NCBI GenBank assembly: GCA_028274465.1
Contig: CM051458.1
Coordinates: 19,359,566 to 19,423,565, forward strand
Source of the DNA: Plantago ovata
Lineage: Eukaryota; Streptophyta; Magnoliopsida; Lamiales; Plantaginaceae
Direction: 5' to 3'
Length of the DNA stretch: 64,000 bases
The stretch's first letter is position 1. Each line of letters starts with the position of its first letter. Below are positions 34,351 to 45,400 of the stretch, piece by piece. Made by a program: the position numbers and the translations under genes. The notes under the pieces were generated by a model that made no database searches, was not told the origin of the DNA, and saw only the letters and a list, made by a program, of their open reading frames with translations.

Positions 34351-34884
34351 CTATTTGAAGCCTAACTTCATCTCGTAGTCCTCCATCAAAAACCAAATCA
34401 GCTCCCCATCGTCGAAACGGTGGTGGGGGCACTCACGTTTATACAGCTCAAAACGTTCATAGGTGTCACAGAACCGCTCGTATTCTCCTTGCTTGAAGTA
34501 TTCGATCCGATTCCGTAGTGCAATTGTCTCATGGTAAGGCATGAAACGTGCCAAGAACTCATCTACTACTTGGCTCCAGGTCTTCAGTGATCCTGGTGCT
34601 AACCTTGCTATCCATATCCTCGGTTCATATCCCAAAGCAAAAGGAAATAATTTCATGCATAATTGATCCTCGGTGAACCCCTTTGCGGGAACTTTTGCTA
34701 TCTCCTCTTCATAGGATCTGATGAAGCTTATTGGATTCATATCCTCTCCTTCTTCGAACCTTGGTATCCCTCTCACTATGGTGCTTGTTACCTCGTACCC
34801 CGATAACTCTTCTTCAGAGTATATAGTTGACCCCCTCCTGACTTGTGAGAATGTCGGTGTCAAGCGGGCTTTTAAGGTCGTCAT
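34351..34884 (-). pseudogene. Gypsy-1 Gag (retrotransposon gag domain)
   Basis: 177 codons from ATG 34884, ending with a stop after MKLGFK. It shows the plant retrotransposon-gag pattern: LCMKLFPFALGYEPRIWIARL, GSLKTWSQVVDEFLARFMP, NRIEYFKQGEYERFCDTYERF and a CPHH motif. It forms the virus-like particle shell. The leader from the LTR is about 250 nt. The Gag differs greatly from that of Gypsy-2 although the LTRs are alike. Confidence 0.85.
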
Positions 34885-35115
34885 ACCTGGAAATTTGTAT
34901 CAGGAGTAACTCAAAACTAAAAATTAGCCTCGTTAGAAATTTCGAAAATCGAGAAAATTTCTGGATATCGAATACTACTAAAGCTAGGAAAGGAGTATTA
35001 GAAACAGACTAGGAAAGCAGTATCAGAGAGAGATTAAAAAGGAAAACTAAATCTAATAGAATTAGGAATCTAAAGCTGTAAATAAAAACAAATTAAATAG
35101 AAAAAAAGAGTATAG

Positions 35116-35134
35116 TCCCCGGCAACGGCGCCAA
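35116..35134 (-). promoter_or_regulatory. Gypsy-1 primer-binding site
   Basis: On minus reads TTGGCGCCGTTGCCGGGGA, two bases after the 5' LTR; the same sequence serves Gypsy-2 at 59216. In plant gypsy elements this site is usually assigned to tRNA-Asp. Confidence 0.85.
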
Positions 35135-35136
35135 TT

Positions 35137-36404
35137 TGATGAACGGGAATTTGTCAGATTCTAATTAGCAAATAATATTTGTTATTTAGCCAAAGACAAT
35201 CCACAACTACAACGAAAACCGTAGTGTAGTAGCAGAATGACTCGAGTGTCGTTCTCTCAGGACTATAACTAGCTTTATCTATTTAACAAGAGAATATAAA
35301 ACAGCAGACAGATAACAATAGGGGGTTTCTAGCAGATAATGGAGATTGGTGATAGTATGGTCCTTCTTAGCATAATGGGTCGATAATCATGCATAAATTC
35401 CTCGGTCTTGCATAGAGATCTTTGAATCAATCTAGTGTCCTGTTGCAAGTATTAAGCACTACGAAGATAATCTGGTCTGACTAGTCAATCACGGTTGTCC
35501 TAATGTGTTCCGTAATTATTCAACACTACGAATATAATTGGTCTGATGGTCGACTAGTGTCCAATTGTGCATAATGATCAATACAACATACGAGAATTTT
35601 GGTTACAACTGATCAACGAAATAAAGCAATGACACGGAGTATAATGCGCGATATAGCCATTAGCATGATTATCTTCCCTCGCTAAGAATTCACATACTAC
35701 CACCAATGATAAGTTTAGCTACTCATATTATGCATGCAATCAACAGAAATCATAGAAGAAAACATATTGAAAGAATATAAAATAAGTAGAATAAAACTGT
35801 AAGATACAAAGTTACCGAAGGTTGTCAATCTCCGGATGATTGCGTTCCTACGAGCTCCAAACTGCTATGAAAAAGTATCCCCTAAGCTACGAAACTCCCA
35901 GGACAGGCCCCGGGAAGTTCCTACCTAAAACTATAGAGAGAGGTGAGAAAGTAGGCTTGGAAAGATCTGATTTTCGGAGAAAAACTGAGCTCTATATATA
36001 GGCCCCGAAATTTCTCTGGGGCGGTTCGCCGAGGCTGGGGTTCGCCCCCCGGCTTTTTCGCGGAATTCCGCATTTTTCGACGCGGATTTGGATTTCTTCA
36101 CCTTTTCGGACTCGGTTTTAGACTTCTAATGGCCTTCTAACCTCCAGATTCGACCCCTAGACTCCAAATCCTATCCGGAAACCTTCAGATACTCCAAATA
36201 GGCTTCTGGAACACCAATTCCTTGTCAACTTTAATATATTTGCCCAGAAATCTCCGAATTTCAACCAAAACCTGTAAAATAAAATCTAAAGGGAAACGTG
36301 ACACTATTCTAATAAAATGTACTAGAATATAGCTAAATTAACATAGAGGATAGCTAAAGTAGGTGAAAAAGACTCGAATGAAAGTGTAAAATACACATTC
36401 ATCA
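35137..36404 (-). repeat. Gypsy-1 5' LTR (right LTR)
   Basis: 1268 bp, TG to CA, followed by ATTCTGTC of Copia-2 exactly as the solo-like LTR is. A TATATATAG-type box is read on minus near 36001-35993. Just upstream of it are two GGGGCGAACC-type hairpins (36018-36048). Confidence 0.9.
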
Positions 36405-36526
36405 ATTCTGTCATTTTCTAGTTGAATCGGTTGATTTGTTGTATTCTCTGGTTTTCAGAAGTTTTTCATAGAAGCTGTTGCTTATTTCGTGTTTTACTGC
36501 TAAGTTTACCTCTGTTTGTTGCTGAA

Positions 36527-39500
36527 ATGTCTGGATCTGATAAGGATTTTGAGAAAATTGAGATAGAGGATTTGAACATGAAGGATGATGTGAATTTGAA
36601 GGTTCATGATGATCGTGTTGTGATTCCACCACTGAAGGTTGTTGCTAAGCTTGATGACACACAGAAGAAAGCTGTCGATGAGGTTCCTGCAGATCCACAC
36701 AGTGTGTACTATCTGGCACCTACTGACACCTTATCTTCTGGAGCAGTTAAGGTACCTCTCAAAGGCTCTAACTATCTTACTTGGAAATGAGACATGCTTA
36801 TGACGTTGAAGTTTAAAAATAAGTTAGGCTTTATTGATGGTTCTATTACTATGCCTCCTTTGGAGAACAAGTTGTGTTTGCCTTGGATTAGATGCAATAC
36901 GATTGTTTCTTCGTGGATTTTGCATTCTCTGAGTGAGGAGATTAAGGTCACTGTGTTGTTCATTGAGAATGCTAGAGAGTTGTGGGATAAGATATGTTTG
37001 AGGTACTCACAACCAGATCTCATGAGAATCTATCGTTTGCAAATGGATGTGTATACTAGAGCACAGGGTGATCAAACTGTAGAGGTATATTTTGGTCAGA
37101 TGTCAAAAGTATGGGAAGAGTTGCGCCAACATAGGCCTGTTCCTGCTTGTATTTGTGTTGCTGGTAGGCCAAAATCAATGGCATGTACTCACTGTAATCA
37201 TGAGATAGACAAAATGTTTCAGTTCCTTATGGGATTGAACCCTGAGTATAACACTATCCGTGGTCAAGTTGTGATGCAAGCTCGTACGATTTCTCTCGAT
37301 GAAGCCGTTGGCATTATTCAGCAAGAGGAGAGTCAGAGAGCTCATAAGCCTAGTCCTATTTCTGATCCATCTGGTGATGTTGCAGCCACTTATGCTGTTA
37401 ATGGTGGTAACAATTTTAAAAGGAAAGGACGTTTTGGTCAGTATTGTGACAACTGTAACAGACCAGGACATGTGGTTGAGAAATGCTATAGGATAATTGG
37501 CTTTCCTCCAGGATATAAGTTCAACAAGAAGCCTGCTTATCCCAAGGATGATGGTTATAACAAGGCGCATAGTCAGTCACATGGTTACCATCAGTCCCAA
37601 GGTTCAGGGCAGCATTATACTAATCAAATGTCTGGCAATGATATGAGTTCTCAGTATTCACAGATGAGAACACAAATGCAGAATTTGATGCAGCTTATGG
37701 ACAATTCTTCTGGTCAAGGCATGCTAGGTTCTGGTCGCCCCATGTCAGGACCATCTTCTTCTAGACCTCTTAATATGGTGGTTCACACTCCACATCATCC
37801 TCAAGGTGCTACAAGCATCAATTCTTCTTATTCTCAACAAGGAGATGTTGATCACACTACATACAAGCTGACAGGTATAACTTTTACCTCTTCTTTAGTT
37901 AATCATGCACAAAGTTTTATTTCAAGTTTGCACAATCAATTTGTTGTTGATACAGGAGCCACTGATCATGTGGTATGCTCTCCTGATTTCTTTACTTCTG
38001 ATGTTGTTTATATAAACACTTATGTGCAATTACCTAATAGAACTCAAGTTTTGGTAATACAAATGGGTAGCATCAAGTTATCTGATGTTTTAACACTTAC
38101 CAATGTGTTGTTTGTTCCTTCTTTTCACGTTAACTTACTCTCAGTTAGTAAGATTACTGATCTTGGACGATTCATATTTGTGTTTACTCATGATTCTTGT
38201 TACATTCATGAGCTTTCTTCAGGGATCAAGACTGGACTCGCTAAGAGCTTTAAGTCCTTGTTTGTTATGCCTATACCATCTGCTTATGGTCATAGAGCTA
38301 ACTCTTTATCTAGTACTTCTACTTTAGTTTCTTTACCTGCTACTTTACATGTTAGAAATTCGGATTCTGTACTTTGGCACAATCGTTTAGGCCATCCCTC
38401 TTTTGCTAAAATGAGGTTGATTAAATCTAGAGATGTTGTATGTCTTGATCATAAAGATTGTACTATTTGTTTTGAATCTAAAATGAAGAAGAAACCATTT
38501 CCTCTTAGTACTACTGTTTCTGCTTCTATGTTTGACTTGGTTCATTTCGATGTTTGGGGGCCATATTCACAGGCTACTTTAAATGGCCATCATTATTTTC
38601 TCACCATTGTTGATGATCATAGTCGTTACACTTGGATTCATTTGTTTAAGAACAAGTCAGAAGTTAAGCATATTATCTTGTCATTCATTGCTATGATCAA
38701 GACTCAATACAATTTTGTGGTTAAGCAAATCCGAACTGATAATGGCAGTGAATTTGCTTTTCACCAAGAGCTTTCTAGCCTTGGGATTATTCATCAAAGA
38801 AGTTGTGCCTACACACCAGAACAAAATGGTGTTGTAGAGCGTAAACATCAACACCTACTTGGTGTTTCAAGAGCTTTGCTCTTTCAATCGGGAGTTCACT
38901 TATGATTTTGGGGTGATGCTGTTCTTACAGCTGCTTACCTTATTAATCGATTGCCTGCTCATAATCTCAATGGTCTCAGTCCATTTGAGTTATTTTATAA
39001 CAAAGCACCTGATTATTCTTTACTTCGTTCTTTTGGTTGCTTATGTTATATCATTAGTTCTCCGGTGCATAAAAGGAAATTTGATCCTCGTGCTGATCCT
39101 TGTCTATTCATTGGTTACCCTCCTCATATCAAAGGGTACAAAGTTTATAATTTACGCACTCATAGGGTTCATATTTCCCGGGAAGTTCATTTTCTTGAAC
39201 ATCACTTCCCTTGTTTGCCATCACATTCTATTCCTTCTCCAGAAAAAGTTGATACTCCTTTCTCTATTGATCCTATTGAGACTGAGCCTTTGTTGCCTGT
39301 TTCTCACCCAATCTCTACTCCATCTTTACCCATTCATCTTGTTGATTCTCCTCCTCCTTCTCCTTCCTCTGGTTCTTCTTCTCTGTCACCAGCTTCACCG
39401 TCAAGTGTCACTACTCATCATCTTTCTCCTCATTCATCATCACATATTCCCACTGACAAGTCTTCTTCTTCTCCATCACTTGATACTTCTGTGATTCCTT

Positions 39501-41512
39501 GTGATTTTTCTTCTGTTTCGAAACCAGTTGTTTCCCTTCCTCCACCATCTCTTTCGGTTTCTCGTAGAGTGAAGATGCCAAATTGCAGATACAAAGATTT
39601 CTATTTGTACATGTTGCAACAGGTACCACTTCCCAAATCTGCTAGTAGGTATCCTATTTGCAACTATGTGTCTTATGATCATTTGCCTTCCTCTGATAGA
39701 ACCTTTTCTCTTATGCTCATGGTTCATCAAGATCCTAAGTTCTATCATGAAGCTGTTGTTTCTTCTCACTGGCAAGATGCCATGCATCAAGAGTTGCAAG
39801 CTCTTAAGAATAATCAAACCTGGAAAGAGGTTCTTTTGCCTGTTGGCCATAGTCCTATTGGGTGAAAGTACGTCTATAAAACTAAGCTTAAGGCTGATGG
39901 TTCTATAGACAAGTACAAAGCACGCCTTGTGGCTAAAGGCTACTCCCAGCAATATGGGCTGGATTATTTAGAAACTTTCAGTCCGGTGGCTAAACTTACC
40001 ACTGTTCGGACTTTCATTGCTCTCGTAGCACATTTTCAATGGCCTTGTGAACAAATGGACGTGGCCAATGCCTTCTTAAATGGTGATCTCTTTGAGGACA
40101 TTTACATGGATGCTCCTCCTGGCTACTTGTTTCAGGGGGAGATAATCCAACAAGCTGCTATGTGCAAGAAGAAGCCGGTTCTTAAGTTAACAAAGTCATT
40201 GTATGGATTGAAACAAGCATCTAGACAATGGAACTACAAGTTAATTGAGATTCTTGTTAAACTCGGTTTTGTACAGTCAGCAGCAGATTATTCACTCTTT
40301 ACCAAGAGTTCTGCAGATCACTTTATTGCTTTGCTTGTCTATGTTGATGATATTATCATCACAGGGTCATCAAATGAGCAAATTGATGCAGTAAAGAAGT
40401 CTTTGCATTCTGCTTTCAAGATAAGAGATCTTGGTAATGTCAAGTACTTTCTTGGTTTAGAAGTAACAAAGACAGCTCAAGGTTTACATGTTTGTCAGAG
40501 AAAATATGTTCTGGAAATGTTGCAAGAGACAGGTCTTACTGAATGTAAGCCTGTAGTGACACCAATGGAGGTAAGTCTGAAATTGTTTGCAGATGGTGAT
40601 AATGTCATTCATGATGTTACATCTTACAGAAAGCTGGTAGGAAAGTTGATTTATCTCAACATTACCAGACCAGACATCACTTTTGTTGTAGGGATCTTAA
40701 GCCAATTAATGGATAAGCCTACAGTTGAACACATGACAGCTGCATTAAGAGTTGTTAGATACCTTAAAGGTTCACCTGGCCAAGGGATTCTTTTTAGCTT
40801 TGGATCAAGAACTCACCTTACTGCATATTGTGATTCTGATTGGGCTTCACGTCCCTTTACTAGGAAGTCTACTACTGGTTATTGTGTTTTCTTGGGTAAG
40901 TCCTTGATCAGTTGGAAGAGTAAGAAGCAGTCAACAGTCAGTAAATCATCTTCAGAAGCTGAATATAGAGCCTTAGCATTTACTAGTTGTGAAATCGTTT
41001 GGCTTATTTCTCTTTTGAAGGATTTCAAAATTTACTGCAAGTCACCAATTACTCTTTTCTGTGATAACCAGTATGCCATACATCTTACTAAGAATCCGGT
41101 GTTTCATGAGAGGACTAAACATCTGGAAATCGATTGTCACTTTGTCAGAGACAAAGTTCTTGAAGGAGTAATCCAAGTTTCTTATGTTCCAACCAAGAAG
41201 CAGCTTGCAGATGTCTTTACTAAGGCCTTAACCAGAGAACATCTTCAAGATCTCACTTCTAAGATGTGCATACAAGATCTATACGCACCTCTTGAGGGGG
41301 AGTGTGAAGAGAAGATTGTTCAGAATGTCCAGAAAGGAGAAGAAGAACATCTGAGCTTACAAAATGCAGAGAAGCAACGGATTCAAGAAGAGACGAACTT
41401 GTGTGCTTTCCTCAACACGTTAGCAAGCTACAAAACGGACGAACTGATGAGTACGCGTTACTGCAATATGGAAGTCGCATCTATAATGAGCGACTTAGGC
41501 TTAACTCTGTAA
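36527..41512 (+). pseudogene. Copia-2 Gag-Pol polyprotein with three TGA stops
   Basis: One frame from ATG 36527 (MSGSDKDFEKIEIEDL) to 41512, broken only by TGA at 36788, 38903 and 39863. Domains: copia-type Gag (SSWILHSLSEEIKVTVLF); zinc knuckle CDNCNRPGHVVEKC; protease FVVDTGATDHVVC; VLWHNRLGHPS pre-integrase; integrase HFDVWGPYSQA, RTDNGSEF and [10 protein letters not shown]; reverse transcriptase from VYKTKLKADG to [10 protein letters not shown]; RNase H SSSEAEYRALA and CDNQYAIHLTKNP. The frame does not stop at the LTR border (41303) but runs 70 codons into the 3' LTR. The first stop is a CGA-to-TGA change judged by the duplicate at 28437. The left part of the frame continues upstream of the chosen ATG, but that region belongs to the leader. 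Confidence 0.92.
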
Positions 41513-41704
41513 ATATAGTTTAAGTTAATTAAATAGAATTAGTTTAGCTTAAACAGAAAGACGGGAGTATAAATAAGCCCCTTTCTTCTCTTTGTCTGTA
41601 CAGAATTCATTCTCATTTTCAGTAAATACACAAACACTTTATTTACTCTCTCCTTTCAACCATGAATGCTTCCGTTGTTTTCGCGCTCTCCATGTATTTT
41701 GACA
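41303..41704 (+). repeat. Copia-2 3' LTR
   Basis: 402 bp, nearly identical to the 5' LTR. TATAAATA at 41568-41575 lies about 130 bp upstream of the duplicated host ATG at 41705 and could drive transcription of host exon 1 (inference). Confidence 0.93.
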
Positions 41705-41848
41705 ATGAGTAAAAAGGATTCTGCTAGAGCCGTTGAATACAAAGAGCTTGAGGACGATTTTACTGATGTTTGCAATACTCTTCTCATGCTCACCAAGTCT
41801 TCCACCACTGATGATGCTTATGACCTACTACTCAATCAACCTCTTCAG
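41705..41848 (+). pseudogene. Host gene exon 1 (coiled-coil protein)
   Basis: 48 codons: ATG at 41705 inside the Copia-2 target duplication, MSKKDSARAVEYKELEDD and onward to NQPLQ, then CAG/GTTTAA as donor. It joins in phase 0 to exon 2 at 47939. It encodes the acidic N-terminus of a protein I do not recognise. Copia-2 separates it from its own 5' UTR by 15 kb, yet the target duplication leaves it with a start codon. Intron 1 (41849-47938) contains Copia-3. Confidence 0.72.
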
Positions 41849-41990
41849 GTTTAAATCCCTTTTCAACTAGTTAGGGTTTTGTTGTGTCTCTGTATATATA
41901 TATATATATATATATTATTATTTTTTTTGCTAAATTCTTGAATTCTATGGAAGTCTAGCATTTTATTTATATACATACGGCATTTGAACT
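41849..41990 (+). other. Host intron 1, left part
   Basis: Starts GTTTAAATCCC and contains a short TA repeat; interrupted at 41991 by Copia-3. Nothing coding. Confidence 0.6.
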
Positions 41991-42285
41991 TCTCAGAGAG
42001 TATTAACCATACAAGAGGAAGATAAGGCTGAGTTACAACACAAGAAAGAAGTACAGCTGGAAATACAAAGGAACATCAATGCAGTAGCATTCTACATGTA
42101 TGAAAAGAGAACAAAGGAACTACAAGACACTTGGCGGGAAGAATTACACAACTTTGGATGTTAATTAATATCAAATGTAAAGGGTAGGTTAGTCAATTAG
42201 TATAGTCTAGATGTTAGCTTGATTAGCAAGCAAAGTAGGATAGACTAGTACAGTAGTATAAATAGAAGAGTAGAGAATAGATACA
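41991..42285 (+). repeat. Copia-3 5' LTR, 3' end missing
   Basis: Matches 47255-47556 with a 10-bp deletion near 42105. It has TATAAATAG at about 42258. Confidence 0.82.
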
Positions 42286-42483
42286 TTTGTGCTTGTTAGA
42301 GTTTGTCGACGTAAAATTCAGTCATAGTGTGCTTTCTATTTGAGTAGTAATTGTTGGATTCTACTTTCATTTGCTTCGTTTTAGCACAAGTTTCATAGAT
42401 CTACTGATTCTGGTGATCTTCGTACTTGATTGAAGTCATTTTCATACTGTGTTGGTGAAATTGCATATTACCTGTTTGATAAA

Positions 42484-45400
42484 ATGGTTGACATTGATAA
42501 GTCAGCAACCAATCCACCTGAAGATAAGGATGATACTGATACTCAGAAAGAGGAGGATCCTAATGATCTGGTAGTGTGTATTACTTGTCTCCAACTGAGA
42601 ATCCTTCTACAGGAGCTGTTAAAGTCATTTTGAAAGGACCTAATTATATTTCTTGGCAAAATGGAAGTGTTGAGGTTACTTTCTATCAAAAATAAGGTCG
42701 GTATTGTTGATGGCACCGTTAAGAGGCCAGAGTTGGATACTAAGCTATATATGCCGTGGTTTCAATTTAACAATTTGGTTGTTTCATGGTTGTTGAACTC
42801 TATGTCTGATGAAATACGAGCCACTGTCATGTTCTATGAGGTTGCAAAGGATGTATGGGATAAGATCTGCACACACTATGCACAACCTGATATCATGCGT
42901 GCATATAAGCTTCAACTGGCGTTGTGTGGTCTTCAGCAAGGGGAGGATTCTGTTCAATCATATTTTCAGAAGATTACTAAGATTTGGGAAGAACTGAGGT
43001 TATACAGGCCTTTGCCTCCATGTATTTGTGTAGTTGGGAAGAAGGCGGTATGTTTTCATTGCAATATGAAGATTGACATGGTGTATCAGTTCCTCATGGG
43101 ATTTAATGCCCAATATGATTCCATGAGAGGTCATATCATCATGCAGCGTCCTATTCCACCTGTAGATGAAGTGTTCTACATTGTTCAGCAAGAGGAAAAA
43201 CAAAGGATGACTAGACACTCTGAAGGCGGACAAGATAATGATGCTTCTACTTATCATGTCAACTCTAAATCATCCAAGAGAAAGGAAAGGGGTCAGTACT
43301 GTGATAACTGTAAGAGGCCAGGACACTCTATTGATAAGTGCTACAGGCTTATTGGTTTTCCACCAACATTTAAGTTCACCAAGAAGCTTGCTAATGACTT
43401 TTCTCACTGGTTATGGAGGTCAGTCCTCTGGGCAGTATCACCAGTCTAATTCTCAAGGTTCTCAGAACAACTACCAGAATTCTCAGAATAACTACCAGAA
43501 TTCTCAGTTTCACTCAAGAAACAATCGCACAAACATGGTTACTGCTGAAGCAGCTTCTCAGTATACTAATCTCAAGTCTCAGTTGAAAAATCTCTTGCAG
43601 ATCATGGATAATGCTAATCCATATACCATACAATTCTCCTGGTGGTTCCAGTGTTGTTCATAATGTGACAGGTCCATATAATCAATCTGCTGGAACTAGT
43701 GGTGCTCATGTTGAAGAGCCAGATGATGTTCTTGATTCTCCATCTCACACTGCAAAGTTTACACGTATATTTTCTACTCTTTTGTATACTAATCATGTTA
43801 TTTCCAGTTTGCATCATTATTTCATTGTGGACACAGGAGCCACAGATCATGTTATATGTGATCCTACTTTTTTACTTCTAATATTGTTAATGTTGAAACC
43901 TATGTTCAGTTACCTGATAAAACTAGAATTAAAGTTACTCAAACAGGTCAGGTTAAAATCAATGATTTCTTGATTTTAGAGGATGTTCTTTATGTTCCCT
44001 CTTTTCAAGTCAACTTGTTATCAGTCAGTAAAGTTGCTGATCAAGGGGAGATTTAATTTTGTTTTCTCTCATAATGGTTGTGAATTGCAGGACATTTCTT
44101 TAAAGACCAAGATTGGTCTCGCTGAATGTTACAAGTCCTTGTATGTCTTGCCTATTCCATCATTTCATCAATCATCTCATATGTTTGTTCATCATGCTGC
44201 TTCACCCGGTGTTTCTACATCATCCTCATCTAGTTTGCTCTGGCATCACCGTTTAGGCCATCCTTCTTATCAGCATATGAAGTTAATAAAGTCTCCTGAC
44301 ATTGTTTGTCGAGACATCAAAGATTGTTCAGTTTGTTTTGAAGCAAAGTTTAAGAGACATGTATTTCCTATTAGTACTAGTTCTACTACTGCTTTGTTTG
44401 ATATTGTACATTTCGACGTTTGGGGCCCTTATTCTCAGGGTACCCTTAATGGTCATCATTACTTTTGACAATTGTTGATGATTATAGTCGTTTTACATAG
44501 ATTCATCTTTTCAAATCAAAAGCTGATGTTAAACACATTATGCTCAATTTTATTGCTTTTGTTAAGACACAATATCAAATCACCATCAAAGTTATTTGTA
44601 CTGATCAAGGTACAGAATTCGACATTGATGATTCCTTCGTTCTATGGGAATCATTCATCAATACAGTTGTGTTTATACTCCACAACAGAATGGTGTTGTG
44701 GAGCGTAAACATCAACATTTACTGAATGTAGCACGTTCTTTGCTCTTTCAGTCATGTTTACCCAAGAAATTTTTGGGGAGATGCTGTTCTTACAGCTTCA
44801 TATTTGATCAACAGGTTACCAACACCTGTACTTAATAATCAGAGTCCTTTTGAGCGATTTTATGGACATTCTCCTGATTATAAGTCACTTAAAACTTTTG
44901 GGTGTCTTTGTTTTGCTTTAACACCCAAAGTTCATCGTAGTAAGTTTGCTTCAAGAGCAAATAAGTGCGTGTTCATAGGCTATCCATCTCACATTAAAGG
45001 TTACAAACTTTATGATCTTTCAACTCATAAAGTTTTAATATCTCGAGATGTTTCTTTCTTAGAAACTACTTTTCCATATGCTACTTCTACAAAGGTTCCT
45101 GATTCTTCTATGGTACATGATTCTTCACTTGAATCGTTTCCTTTTCTTTCTTCTGATCAGTTGTTTGCTCCACCTCGTTCTACTCCAGCTACTGTACCTT
45201 GTTCCTCTATACAAGATAACATTCCTTTGAGATCTTCATCTTCTTTACCTGTGATATCTTCACCTACTGATCCTTCTACTCCAATCATTTCTTCTCCTGC
45301 CTCTTCATCTCCGCATCCATTTACTAATTCACCCATTCCACTCAATAATTCACCTATTCCATTGTCTCCTGATCTTACAGGTCATAATTCTGCTGGTTTT

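Larger units (their letters stand above)
28931..36404 (-). mobile_element. Gypsy-1, Ty3/gypsy element (minus strand), lacking its own adjacent 3' LTR
   Basis: Minus-strand order: 5' LTR 36404-35137, primer site 35134-35116, gag, protease, reverse transcriptase, RNase H, integrase, 3' noncoding region ending at 28931. Integrase after RNase H places it in Ty3/gypsy. The YxDD box appears as FMDD and the primer site TTGGCGCCGTTGCCGGGGA is common in plant Athila/Tat-like lineages (family assignment is inference). The 3' side joins directly to a repeated Copia-2 gag segment, with the solo-like LTR farther left. Confidence 0.9.
26600..41704 (+). mobile_element. Copia-2, Ty1/copia element inserted at a host start codon
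   Basis: Both LTRs are 402 bp (26600-27001 and 41303-41704) and are flanked by a perfect 5-bp target duplication ATGAG (26595-26599 and 41705-41709). Primer site is at 27002 and the polypurine tract is GAGGGGGAG before 41303. The polyprotein (36527-41512) stays in one frame but carries three TGA stops. The leader and gag region are interrupted by Gypsy-1 sequence from 27184 to 36404, with part of gag present twice. Confidence 0.93.

Noticed and set aside
38859-39494. 211-codon Leu-rich plus frame in Copia-2
   Set aside because: Out-of-frame reading of the integrase to reverse-transcriptase linker; looks membrane-like only because of CT-rich codons.
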